DNA of 64,000 nucleotides, taken from the NCBI RefSeq assembly GCF_900109455.1, contig NZ_FOAG01000006.1, forward strand, positions 186,001 to 250,000, given 5' to 3'. The notes under the pieces are model-generated. The model did not search any database, was not told where the DNA came from, and saw only the letters and a program-made list of their open reading frames with translations. The DNA is from Roseovarius azorensis. GTDB taxonomy: Bacteria > Pseudomonadota > Alphaproteobacteria > Rhodobacterales > Rhodobacteraceae. A program made the translations under genes and the position numbers. Within the stretch, counting starts at the first letter, position 1; the number at the start of each line of letters is the position of its first letter. Of the stretch, positions 51,959-60,505 are shown piece by piece.

Positions 51959-54900
51959 GTGCAGTTTTCCAAACTCAGATTGACCGGCTTCAAGAGCTTT
52001 GTCGATCCGACCGACCTGATCATCGCCGATGGGTTGACGGGTGTGGTGGGGCCGAACGGCTGTGGCAAGTCGAATCTGCTGGAGGCGCTGCGCTGGGTGA
52101 TGGGCGAGAACCGGCCCACGGCGATGCGTGGCGACGGGATGGAGGATGTGATCTTTGCCGGGGCCGCCACGCGGCCCGCGCGCAATTTCGCCGAAGTGGT
52201 CATTCATCTCGACAATTCCGAACGTCTGGCGCCTGCGGGTTTCAACGAGGCCGACCACCTGGAGATCGTGCGCCGGATCACCCGCGATGTGGGCAGCGCC
52301 TACAAGCTGAACGGCAAGGATGTGCGCGCGCGCGATGTGCAGATGCTGTTTGCCGATGCATCGACGGGGGCGCATTCGCCCGCGCTGGTGCGGCAGGGGC
52401 AGATTTCGGAGTTGATCAACGCCAAGCCGAAATCGCGGCGGCGCATTCTGGAAGAGGCGGCGGGAATTTCCGGCCTCTATCAGCGCCGTCATGAGGCCGA
52501 GTTGAAATTGCGGGCTGCGGAGACGAACCTCACGCGCGTCGATGACGTTGTCGAGCAACTGGCAGCACAACTGGCGCAATTGGCGCGGCAGGCGAAGCAG
52601 GCGGCGCGTTACAGGCAGATCGGCGAGGAGTTGCGGCTGGCCGAGGGGCTGTTGCTCTGGCGACGCTGGAAAGAGGCCGATCTGGCGCGGGCGCGCGCCG
52701 AGGACGAGTTGCGCGAGCGCACCACGGCGGCGGCCCGGTCCGAGGCGGCGGCGCGCGAGGCCGGCAGGCTGCGCGCCAAGGCCGAAGAGGCGCTGCCCGG
52801 ACTGCGCGAGGAAGAGGCGATCGCGGCGGCCATCCTGCAGCGCCTGACTGTTCAGCGCGATATCCTGCGCGATCAGGAGGCAAGCGCCCGCGACCGGATC
52901 GAGATGCTGACTGGCCGGATCGAGCAACTGGCCCGCGACATCGAGCGCGAGACCGGCCTCAACCGGGACGCGGTCGAGACCATCGCGCGGCTCGACTGGG
53001 AAGCGGCGGAACTGGCCAAAGGGGCCGAGGGGCAGGAGGCGCTGCTGGAGGCGGCGCAGGCCGAGGCGCGAGACGCGGCGCGGGTGTTGCAGGAGCGTGA
53101 GAACGACCTGAGCCAGATGACCGAGGACCTGGCGCGCCTTGCCGCACGCCATCAATCGGCGCAGCGCCTGCTGGAAGACTGCCGCAAGACGTTGGCCAAG
53201 AGCGAGGCAGAGGCGGAGCGCGCCCGCGCGGCGCAGACCGAGGCGCGCACGGCGCTCGATACGGCGATCAGCGATCATGGCGTGGCGGTCGAGGCCGAGC
53301 GCCGCGCCGTGGCGGCGGCAGAGGCGGCAGAGGTCGCACTGGTGGCCGCCGACGAGGCGCGCACAGAGGCGCAGGCGCATGAGGCCGAAGCCCGCGCCGC
53401 CCGCTCCGAAGCCGAAGGCGAGTTGAACGCCCTGCGCGCCGAGGTGACGGCGCTGGCAAGGCTGGTGCAGCGTGATACCGCCGAGGGCGGGCAGGTCATG
53501 GACCGGCTGCGCGTCGCGCAAGGCTATGAAAAGGCGTTGGGTGCGGCATTGGCAGACGATCTGCGCGCGCCCGAGGTCGGGGTGGACGGGCCGTCGGGCT
53601 GGACCGTCCTGCCGGGTTATCCCGCGCCACAATCCCTGCCCGAAGGCGTGAGCGCGCTCAGCGCGCATGTTTCCGTGCCTGCCGTGCTGGCGCGGCGGAT
53701 GGCGCAGATCGGGCTGGTCGATGCGGATGACGGTGCACGCCTGCAGGCGCAGTTGAAGCCCGGTCAGCGGCTGGTCAGCATCGAGGGCGATCTGTGGCGG
53801 TGGGATGGTTTCCGGGCCTGGGCCGAGGATGCGCCGAGCGCGGCGGCCCTGCGCCTGCAGCAGTTGAACCGTCTGGAGGAACTCAAGCAGCAGTTGGAGC
53901 ATGCGACGGCGCGGGCTGATGGCGCGATGCGGGCGCATGAGGCGTTGCGCGTGACGCTGACGCAGCGCACCGAGGAGGATCGCGTGGCGCGCGAGGCGCG
54001 GCGGGCGGCGGATGCGGCTGTGAACGAGGCCAACCGCGCGCTGAGCCGGGCCGAGGCCGATCGGAATCTGGCAGGCTCGCGGCTCGAATCTCTGGGCCTT
54101 GCGGTTGCCCGCCATGAAGAAGAGGCGATGGCGGCGCGCAAGGGTCTGTCAGAGGCTGAGAAGGGGGTGGCCGGTCTGGGGGATCTCGACGCGGCGCGTG
54201 CGGATCTCGAAGACATCAAGATGACGGTCGAAGCCGCGCGCATGACCATGATGGCCAAACGCTCGGCGGCGGATGAATTGCGCCGCGAGGGCGAACGTCG
54301 CACCCGTCGCAGTCAGGAGATCACCAAGGAAGTCAGTGGCTGGCGGCACCGTCTGGAAACGGCGGAAAAACGCAGTGCGGAACTTGCCGAACGCAAGGCG
54401 GCGTCAGAGGCCGAACTGACCGAGGCAAGTGCCGCGCCCGAGATCCTGAGCGCCAAGCGCGCCGAACTGGGTGAGGAAATCACCCGCAGCGAGGCGCGCC
54501 GCGCCGCCGCCGCCGATGCGCTCTCGACAGCCGAGGGTGTGGCGCGGCAGGCGGCGCTGGATGAACGCGAGGCAGAGCGGCTGGCCTCGGAGGCGCGCGA
54601 GATGCGGGCGCGCGCCGAAGCGCGTGTGGATGCCGCGCGCGAGACGCTGGATCTGGCGTCGGAGCGCATTCACGAGGCGCAGGAGGTGACGCCCGAGGCG
54701 CTGCTCGACAGCCTCGGGGCCGATCCCGATGCAATGCCTGCCTCGGATGTCATCGAGGCGGATGTGAACCGTCTCAAGCGGCAGCGCGATGCGCTTGGCG
54801 CCGTCAACCTGCGCGCCGAAGAGGATGCGCGCGAGGTCGAGGCCGAACATATCGCGCTGATCACCGAAAAGATTGATCTGGAAGAGGCGATCAAGACCCT

Positions 54901-55414
54901 GCGCAGCGGTATTGCCAGTCTGAACCGCGAGGGGCGCGAGCGGCTGTTGACCGCGTTCGAGCAGGTGAATTCGAATTTCACGCTGCTGTTCCGGCATCTG
55001 TTCGGTGGCGGCGAGGCCAGTCTGGTGCTGGTCGAGAGCGACGATCCGCTCGAGGCGGGGCTGGAGATCATGTGCCAGCCACCGGGCAAGAAACTGGCGA
55101 CGCTGAGCCTTTTGTCCGGTGGCGAGCAGACGCTGACGGCGCTGGCGCTGATCTTTGCGGTATTTCTGGCCAATCCCGCCCCGATTTGTGTGCTCGACGA
55201 GGTCGATGCGCCGCTGGACGACGCCAACGTGACGCGGTTCTGTGATCTGCTGGACGAGATGTGCCGCCGCACCGAAACCCGCTTTCTGATCATCACCCAC
55301 CATGCGGTGACGATGAGCCGGATGGATCGCCTCTATGGTGTGACGATGGCCGAGCAGGGGGTCAGCCAGCTTGTTTCGGTCGATCTGCGCAAGGCCGAGC
55401 AGATGGTGGCGTGA
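51959..55414 (+). CDS. smc: Chromosome segregation protein SMC
   Basis: 1151-residue condensin ATPase. The head is built from both ends: Walker A GPNGCGKSN (about 31-39), the Q-loop region, and near the C-terminus the signature LSLLSGGEQTLTALAL (about 1048-1063) and Walker B CVLDEVDAPLDD. Two long coiled coils (about 165-500 and 660-920, rich in E, A and R) flank a hinge (about 515-640, GWTVLPGYPAP...). It compacts and segregates the chromosome with ScpA/ScpB. Start is GTG at 51959, giving MQFSKLRLTGFKSFVD; upstream in-frame codons have no homology. The ribosome-binding site is weak (AGAGATAAGC). Confidence 0.96.
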   Translation: MQFSKLRLTGFKSFVDPTDLIIADGLTGVVGPNGCGKSNLLEALRWVMGENRPTAMRGDGMEDVIFAGAATRPARNFAEVVIHLDNSERLAPAGFNEADHLEIVRRITRDVGSAYKLNGKDVRARDVQMLFADASTGAHSPALVRQGQISELINAKPKSRRRILEEAAGISGLYQRRHEAELKLRAAETNLTRVDDVVEQLAAQLAQLARQAKQAARYRQIGEELRLAEGLLLWRRWKEADLARARAEDELRERTTAAARSEAAAREAGRLRAKAEEALPGLREEEAIAAAILQRLTVQRDILRDQEASARDRIEMLTGRIEQLARDIERETGLNRDAVETIARLDWEAAELAKGAEGQEALLEAAQAEARDAARVLQERENDLSQMTEDLARLAARHQSAQRLLEDCRKTLAKSEAEAERARAAQTEARTALDTAISDHGVAVEAERRAVAAAEAAEVALVAADEARTEAQAHEAEARAARSEAEGELNALRAEVTALARLVQRDTAEGGQVMDRLRVAQGYEKALGAALADDLRAPEVGVDGPSGWTVLPGYPAPQSLPEGVSALSAHVSVPAVLARRMAQIGLVDADDGARLQAQLKPGQRLVSIEGDLWRWDGFRAWAEDAPSAAALRLQQLNRLEELKQQLEHATARADGAMRAHEALRVTLTQRTEEDRVAREARRAADAAVNEANRALSRAEADRNLAGSRLESLGLAVARHEEEAMAARKGLSEAEKGVAGLGDLDAARADLEDIKMTVEAARMTMMAKRSAADELRREGERRTRRSQEITKEVSGWRHRLETAEKRSAELAERKAASEAELTEASAAPEILSAKRAELGEEITRSEARRAAAADALSTAEGVARQAALDEREAERLASEAREMRARAEARVDAARETLDLASERIHEAQEVTPEALLDSLGADPDAMPASDVIEADVNRLKRQRDALGAVNLRAEEDAREVEAEHIALITEKIDLEEAIKTLRSGIASLNREGRERLLTAFEQVNSNFTLLFRHLFGGGEASLVLVESDDPLEAGLEIMCQPPGKKLATLSLLSGGEQTLTALALIFAVFLANPAPICVLDEVDAPLDDANVTRFCDLLDEMCRRTETRFLIITHHAVTMSRMDRLYGVTMAEQGVSQLVSVDLRKAEQMVA

Positions 55415-55669
55415 AGCCGGTTTCGCGCAGCTGAGGGCCAGGCTGTTCTTGCCTGTATGGCGTATCGGGTGTCGCTGCCTGCATCTTGATGATGATTTGC
55501 CGCCCTCCACAACTTATTGCATATATCCACAACAAATTGCTTTACACCCTGCCTGAAAGGCCGCACCATATCTGGTATGGACGGTGGGAATAGCCCCCGT
55601 TCGTAGAGCAGGCACCTAGCGCTTGGGGGTGCAACGCCATCCCTGCGCTATAGCAAATGAGGCGGCGCC

Positions 55670-56170
55670 ATGGGACTTTCCGAGCAGTTCTTGCAGGATG
55701 ACATCCACCCTATCGACATAGTCGAGCATATTGCCGAGCATCACGACTGGGAGTTTGACCGCATCGGTGACGATCAGATCGCGATGGCTGTCGAGGGACA
55801 GTGGCGCACCTATTCGATCACGCTGGCGTGGTCGGGCTATGACGAGACGCTGCGCCTGGTCTGCACGTTCGACATGGAGCCGCCCGAGTCCAGGCTGCCG
55901 GTGCTGCATGAGATGCTCAACAGCATCAACGACCAGTGCTGGGCGGGGGCGTTTACCTGGTGGGACGAGCAGAAGCTGATGGTCTATCGCTATGGCCTGG
56001 TGCTGGCGGGCGGGCAGGTGGCCAGCCCCGAGCAGATTGACACCATGTTGAACGCGGCGGTGATGAGCGCAGAGCGGTATTATCCGGCGTTGCAACTGGC
56101 GATCTGGGGTGGGAAATCCCCGCGCGATGCGATGCAGGTCGCCATTGCAGAGGCCTATGGACGCGCGTAA
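55670..56170 (+). CDS. YbjN domain-containing protein
   Basis: 166 residues of the YbjN family, related in fold to type III secretion chaperones. Characteristic patterns are FDRIGDDQIAMAVEGQWRTY, CTFDMEPPESRLPVLHEMLN and AGAFTWWDEQKLMVYRYGL. In alphaproteobacteria it frequently precedes proC, as here (45 bases). Role unknown; in E. coli YbjN affects motility and stress phenotypes. The 255-base gap to smc has an A+T-rich tract (55510-55560), probably its promoter. Confidence 0.88.
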   Translation: MGLSEQFLQDDIHPIDIVEHIAEHHDWEFDRIGDDQIAMAVEGQWRTYSITLAWSGYDETLRLVCTFDMEPPESRLPVLHEMLNSINDQCWAGAFTWWDEQKLMVYRYGLVLAGGQVASPEQIDTMLNAAVMSAERYYPALQLAIWGGKSPRDAMQVAIAEAYGRA

Positions 56171-56175
56171 CACTG

Positions 56176-56208
56176 GCCCCCGCGAAATGATCTGAACGAC
56201 GTGGGGGC
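56176..56208 (+). promoter_or_regulatory. Hairpin in the proC leader covering the ribosome-binding region
   Basis: GCCCCCGCG and CGTGGGGGC pair over nine positions (one G-U) around a 15-base loop. The 3' arm contains the only G-rich stretch before the proC ATG at 56215, so the stem could hide the ribosome-binding site. Without a T-tract it is not a typical terminator. Confidence 0.4.
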
Positions 56209-56214
56209 GATACG

Positions 56215-57030
56215 ATGACCATGGATCATGTGGCCGAAAACGGTCTTGTTCTGCTGGGTTGCGGCAAGATGGGCAGCGCCATGTTGCAGGGCTGGCTGGC
56301 GCAGGGGCTGCCACCCGCATCGGTCTGGGTGATTGATCCCAATCCGTCCGAATGGCTGCGCGGCACCGGCGTGCATGTCAACGCCGATCTGCCCGGCAAA
56401 CCGGCGATTGTGCTGATTGCCGTCAAACCGCAGATGATGGGCGAGGCGTTGCCGGTGCTCGCGGCCATGGGCAATGGCGAGACGCTTTTTGTCTCGGTTG
56501 CCGCCGGCACTCCGATCGCGGCCTTCGAGGTGGTGCTGGGCGAGCGGACCCCGATCGTGCGGGCGATGCCCAATACCCCCGCCGCCATAGGGCGCGGGAT
56601 CACGGCGATCATCGGCAATGCGCATGCCGGGGCGGACGCTGTCGATCTGGCCGAGATGCTGCTGCGGGCGGTGGGGCAGGTGGTGCGGCTCGAGTCCGAG
56701 GATCAGATGGATGCGGTGACGGGGTTGTCGGGCTCTGGCCCGGCCTATGTGTTCCACATGATCGAATGCATGGCACGCGCGGGCGAGGCGCAGGGGCTGG
56801 CGCCGGATCTGGCGATGCAACTGGCGCAGGCGACGGTGGCGGGCGCCGGAGCGCTGGCCGAGGCGGCAGAGGAAAGCCCGGCGCAGTTGCGCAAGAATGT
56901 CACAAGCCCCAATGGCACCACGCAGGCGGGCCTTGAGGTTCTGATGGACGAGGCCACCGGATTACCGCCGCTGATCGGCAAGACCGTGGCGGCGGCGACG
57001 GATCGCTCGCGGGAGCTGCGCGATGGCTGA
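56215..57030 (+). CDS. proC: Pyrroline-5-carboxylate reductase
   Basis: 271 residues; reduces pyrroline 5-carboxylate to proline with NAD(P)H. N-terminal Rossmann motif LLGCGKMGSAML (about 11-22), AVKPQMM, MPNTPA and the C-terminal signature around VTGLSGSGPAYVFHMIE, with KNVTSPNGTTQAGLE near the end. The gene overlaps the csaA-like start by eight bases, giving a ybjN-proC-csaA-dehydrogenase run. Confidence 0.95.
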   Translation: MTMDHVAENGLVLLGCGKMGSAMLQGWLAQGLPPASVWVIDPNPSEWLRGTGVHVNADLPGKPAIVLIAVKPQMMGEALPVLAAMGNGETLFVSVAAGTPIAAFEVVLGERTPIVRAMPNTPAAIGRGITAIIGNAHAGADAVDLAEMLLRAVGQVVRLESEDQMDAVTGLSGSGPAYVFHMIECMARAGEAQGLAPDLAMQLAQATVAGAGALAEAAEESPAQLRKNVTSPNGTTQAGLEVLMDEATGLPPLIGKTVAAATDRSRELRDG

Positions 57031-57361
57031 GATCAGTTTCGACGATTTTCTGAAGGTGGACATCCGTGTGGGTCGCGTCACCCGCGCCGAGCCTTTCCCC
57101 GAGGCGCGCAAGCCCGCGATCAAGCTATGGGTCGATTTCGGTGCGGAGATCGGCGAGAAGAAGAGCAGCGCGCAGATCACCGCGCATTACGATCCGGATC
57201 GTCTGGTCGGACGGCAGGTCATGGCCGTGGTCAATTTCCCACCGCGCCAGATCGGCCGGTTTTTATCAGAGGTGCTGGTGCTGGGGGTCAGCGATGGCAA
57301 TGGAGATATCGTTCTGGTAGGCCCCGACCAGAATGTGCCCATCGGAGAGAGATTGCATTGA
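57023..57361 (+). CDS. tRNA-binding-domain protein (CsaA-type)
   Basis: 112 residues forming a single OB-fold tRNA-binding domain like that of MetRS C-termini and Arc1p: DFLKVDIRVGRVTRAEPFPE, FGAEIGEKKSSAQIT, VNFPPRQIG and the C-terminal LVGPDQNVPIGERLH. Known homologues (CsaA) act as chaperone-like or tRNA-binding proteins. Starts inside the proC end, so probably coupled; its stop overlaps the next start (TTGA). Confidence 0.92.
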   Translation: MAEISFDDFLKVDIRVGRVTRAEPFPEARKPAIKLWVDFGAEIGEKKSSAQITAHYDPDRLVGRQVMAVVNFPPRQIGRFLSEVLVLGVSDGNGDIVLVGPDQNVPIGERLH

Positions 57362-58314
57362 AACGTATCCTGCTGACCCGTCCGCTGCCTGACCGTGTGG
57401 TCGAGGCCGCGCGCGACCTGTTCGAAATCGAGATGCGTGAGGAGAACACGCCGCTGAAACCGGGGCAGATGCGTGGCGCGTTGGCGCTCTATGACGGGAT
57501 TCTGCCGACGCTGGGGGACATGTTCTCGGTCGAGGTATTTGCGGAGGCCGAAAATTGTCGCTGTCGAATCCTGTCGAATTTTGGCGTGGGATATAACCAT
57601 ATTGATACAGCCGCCGCGCGGGGCGTGGGAATCGCGGTCACCAACACGCCGGGCGCCGTGACCGATGCGACTGCGGATATCGCGATGACGCTGATCCTGA
57701 TGAGCGCCCGGCGCGCTGGCGAGGGCGAGCGGATGCTGCGGGCGGGCAGGTGGTCCGGCTGGAATCCGACGCAGATGCTGGGCCTGCATGTGACGGGCAG
57801 GACGGTAGGGATCATCGGCATGGGCCGGATCGGGCATGCGATTGCCCGGCGCTGCCATTTCGGGTTTGGCATGAAGGTGGTCTATCACAACCGTTCGCCC
57901 AAATCCGTGGAGTTCGAGGCCCGTCAGCTGGAAACGCCGGAGGCGGTCGCGGCAGAGGCGGATTTCGTCGTGGTTGCCGTTCCGGGCGGGACCGAGACCC
58001 GTCATCTGATCGGGCAGGGGGTGTTTGCCGCGATGAAACCCACCGCGCATTTCATCAATATCGCGCGCGGCGACGTGGTGGACGAGGCGGCGCTGATCGC
58101 CGCCCTTCAGTCGGGCCGGATCGCCGGTGCCGGGCTGGATGTCTACGAGCAGGAGCCCCTGGTGCCCGAAGCGCTGAGGGCGCTGGAGAATGTCACGCTG
58201 CTGCCGCATCTGGGCACCGCGGCGCTGGAGGTGCGCGAGGCGATGGGGCTGATGGCGGTGGATAACCTGCGGGCATTTTTCGCGGGCGAGACGCCGCCCA
58301 ATCTGGTCAACTGA
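57358..58314 (+). CDS. D-2-hydroxyacid dehydrogenase (glyoxylate/hydroxypyruvate reductase type)
   Basis: 318 residues. NAD(P)-binding motif GIIGMGRIG (about 151-159) lies within a family catalytic fold; catalytic Arg in NIARGDVVDE, Glu in YEQEPLVPE and His in LLPHLGTA are present. FGVGYNHIDTAAA near residue 80 is typical of glyoxylate/hydroxypyruvate reductases. Translation likely starts at TTG 57358, overlapping the csaA stop, with GGAGAGAG upstream; no ATG fits the conserved start KRILLTRPLP. The exact substrate is undetermined. Confidence 0.9.
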   Translation: MKRILLTRPLPDRVVEAARDLFEIEMREENTPLKPGQMRGALALYDGILPTLGDMFSVEVFAEAENCRCRILSNFGVGYNHIDTAAARGVGIAVTNTPGAVTDATADIAMTLILMSARRAGEGERMLRAGRWSGWNPTQMLGLHVTGRTVGIIGMGRIGHAIARRCHFGFGMKVVYHNRSPKSVEFEARQLETPEAVAAEADFVVVAVPGGTETRHLIGQGVFAAMKPTAHFINIARGDVVDEAALIAALQSGRIAGAGLDVYEQEPLVPEALRALENVTLLPHLGTAALEVREAMGLMAVDNLRAFFAGETPPNLVN

Positions 58315-58322
58315 GGAAGGCC

Positions 58323-58344
58323 GCGCCGGGGCACGGCCCGGCGC
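58323..58344. terminator. Hairpin between convergent genes
   Basis: GCGCCGGG-6-CCCGGCGC, a perfect 8-bp stem between the dehydrogenase stop (58314) and the tauC stop (58352); suited to end both transcripts, although no T-tract is present. Confidence 0.6.
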
Positions 58345-58351
58345 GCAGTAT

Positions 58352-59617
58352 TCAGACGCGCCCTTTCCACGGCACCAGCCAGTTCTCGGCCTTGCGCATC
58401 AGGATGTCGATGCCATAGCCGATGATCCCGATCAGGATGATCCCCATCAGAACGATGTCGGTGAGCTGAAAGCGGCTGGCCACCATGATCATCATGCCAG
58501 CGCCCTTTTCGGCGGCCACCAGTTCGGCAGCGACTACCGTGCCCCAGCAGACCCCCATGGCGACGCGCGCGCCGGTGAATATCTCGGGCAGGGAATTGGG
58601 CACGATCACATGGCGCATCAACTGCCACTTGGACGCGCCCAGCGAATAGGCGGCATGCACCTTGGAAATCGCCACGCCGGACACACCCGCGCGCGCCGAG
58701 ATCGTCATGATCCAGAGCGCGGCCAGAAACAGCAGGATGATCTTGCCGCTTTCGCCGATCCCGGCCCAGATGATGACCAGCGGGATGAGCGCCAGCGGCG
58801 GCACCGGGCGCATGAATTCGACGATCGGGTCAAACCAGCCGCGGAACCAGTCGCTGAGGCCCATGGCATATCCCAGCGGGATCCCCACCAGCGCGCCCAG
58901 GGCAAAGCCCACGATCACCCGAAAGAGCGACCAGTAGAGATGCTCCCACAGGGTGAAATTCTGATAGCCGGAATTCGCGATCTCGGCGACGCGGGCGACC
59001 ACCGCCTCGGGCGGCGGCAGCCAGATCGGTTCCATCTGCATGCCCTTGGTAGGTGCGAAATTGAGCGACCCCTTGGCGGTCACCGCCACCGTGCCGTCAG
59101 CCACGCTGACGGTCTGGCCTTCGGTCACGGGTTGGCCGTCAATCGCCACGACGCGCGCACCGTCCTCCCGCGTTATCTCGTCGTTCTTGTCCATCAACAA
59201 GAGCTGCGAGCGCCACGCGCCCACGGCCAGCACGTCATTCCTGGCAAAGCCGTCGCCCGGTTCCGCCTCGGGTTCCGAGACTGTTTCGCCTACCTTGAAC
59301 ACGCGCACGAACACGGTGGCATCGTCGCGGCGCCCGTCAGGGGCCTCGAGCGTGTAGGTGAATTGGGTGTCGCCAACGAACGGCCCCGGCGCGTGGACGG
59401 GCACCCATTTGCTGCCGGTGAACGCCCCCCAGATCAGAAAGATCGTGAGCACCGAAATCACGCTGGCCCAGCGATCCGGTCGCACCGCGCTCTCATCGCC
59501 AAAGGTCACCGTCTTGAGCGAGGTGAAATCGTTGAGTTGACGGAACTTGCGCACGCCAAAGCGGACCACGAAAAACGCCGCCGTGAAGATCGCAACATAG
59601 ATAACCAGGATGATCAT
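58352..59617 (-). CDS. tauC: Taurine-type ABC transporter permease with extra periplasmic domain
   Basis: 421 residues, about 140 longer than typical TauC. Residues 1-69 contain two extra membrane helices (about 3-20 and 49-65). Residues 70-195 would be periplasmic, with a beta-rich stretch (FTYTLEAPDGRRDDATVFVR) and a PDZ-like ITREDGARVVAIDGQPVTEG. The normal permease begins at about 200 (IWLPPPEAV) with five or six helices and the EAA loop AAYSLGASKWQLMRHVIVPN. Its ATG overlaps the tauB stop. The assignment to taurine rests on tauA/tauB and the divergent tpa. The function of the extra domain is unknown; it may contact the binding protein. Confidence 0.88.
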   Translation of the reverse strand: MIILVIYVAIFTAAFFVVRFGVRKFRQLNDFTSLKTVTFGDESAVRPDRWASVISVLTIFLIWGAFTGSKWVPVHAPGPFVGDTQFTYTLEAPDGRRDDATVFVRVFKVGETVSEPEAEPGDGFARNDVLAVGAWRSQLLLMDKNDEITREDGARVVAIDGQPVTEGQTVSVADGTVAVTAKGSLNFAPTKGMQMEPIWLPPPEAVVARVAEIANSGYQNFTLWEHLYWSLFRVIVGFALGALVGIPLGYAMGLSDWFRGWFDPIVEFMRPVPPLALIPLVIIWAGIGESGKIILLFLAALWIMTISARAGVSGVAISKVHAAYSLGASKWQLMRHVIVPNSLPEIFTGARVAMGVCWGTVVAAELVAAEKGAGMMIMVASRFQLTDIVLMGIILIGIIGYGIDILMRKAENWLVPWKGRV

Positions 59618-60423
59618 GCGCCCACCTCTTCGGTCCGACCCATGATCTCTTCTTCCATGTCCCAGATCATCGACAGGATTTCCTCGCGTTTCGCGCCAAA
59701 GTCCGGATCCTTCTTGACCTCGCGCAGATCCTTGCCCACGCCCGCATCGGCAAAGGGCAGGCGGTATTCGCGATGGATCCGCCCCGGACGCGGAGCCATG
59801 ACCAGAAGCCGCTCGCCCAGAAGCAGCGCCTCTTCGACCGAATGGGTGATCAGGATGATCGTCTTGCCGGTCTCTTTCCAGAGTTTGAGCACAAGCCCTT
59901 GCATCTTTTCACGGGTCAAGGCATCGAGCGCGCCCAGCGGTTCATCCATCAGGATCACGTCGGGTTCATTTGCCAGACAGCGTGCGAGCGCGACGCGCTG
60001 CTGCATGCCGCCGGAGAGTTCATAAACCGCCTTGTCCTTGAAGTCGCGCAGCCCGACCACATCAAGCAGGTGATCGACGTTCTGCCTGAACTGTGTCTCA
60101 CGCTGTCCCTTCATGCGGGGACCGAAACTCACGTTGTCGCGCACGCTCATCCATTCAAACAGCGCGCCCTGCTGAAACACCATGCCGCGTTCCGCGTCCG
60201 GGCCGGTCACGCGGCGACCGTTTAGGGTGACCTGCCCCTCGGTGGGGGCGAGAAACCCGGCGAGAATGTTGAGCAGCGTGGTCTTGCCGCAGCCTGATGG
60301 ACCCAGAACGCTCATCAGTTCGCCGGTGTTCAACTCGAGCGATACGTTCTGGAGCGCCTGAACATGGCTGCCATTGGGCAGGTCGAACCGCATCGAGATG
60401 TTTTCGATGGAAAGTGTAGACAT
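59614..60423 (-). CDS. tauB: Taurine-type ABC transporter ATP-binding protein
   Basis: 269 residues: Walker A GPSGCGKTT (about 41-49), Q-loop VFQQGALFEWMSV, signature LSGGMQQRVALARCL, Walker B ILMDEPLGALDAL and H-loop LITHSVEEAL. The pattern is that of TauB/SsuB ATPases; the C-terminal tail from about 225 is longer than usual and charged. I chose the ATG at 60423 (GGGGGTGGGG upstream), as longer in-frame starts run into the tauA-tauB gap. Last base overlap with tauC implies coupling. Confidence 0.92.
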   Translation of the reverse strand: MSTLSIENISMRFDLPNGSHVQALQNVSLELNTGELMSVLGPSGCGKTTLLNILAGFLAPTEGQVTLNGRRVTGPDAERGMVFQQGALFEWMSVRDNVSFGPRMKGQRETQFRQNVDHLLDVVGLRDFKDKAVYELSGGMQQRVALARCLANEPDVILMDEPLGALDALTREKMQGLVLKLWKETGKTIILITHSVEEALLLGERLLVMAPRPGRIHREYRLPFADAGVGKDLREVKKDPDFGAKREEILSMIWDMEEEIMGRTEEVGA

Positions 60424-60505
60424 CCCCACCCCCTGAATGTGTCGGATCATCGGGTGAGGGCTGCCCGGATCGCAGGCAGCCCCCTCGATCGCACCGGTCC
60501 GGAGA

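Noticed and set aside
51794..54115. Minus-strand open frame of 773 codons opposite smc
   Set aside because: Antisense shadow of a long coiled-coil gene; no domain, no ribosome-binding site, and it conflicts with the clear SMC reading frame.
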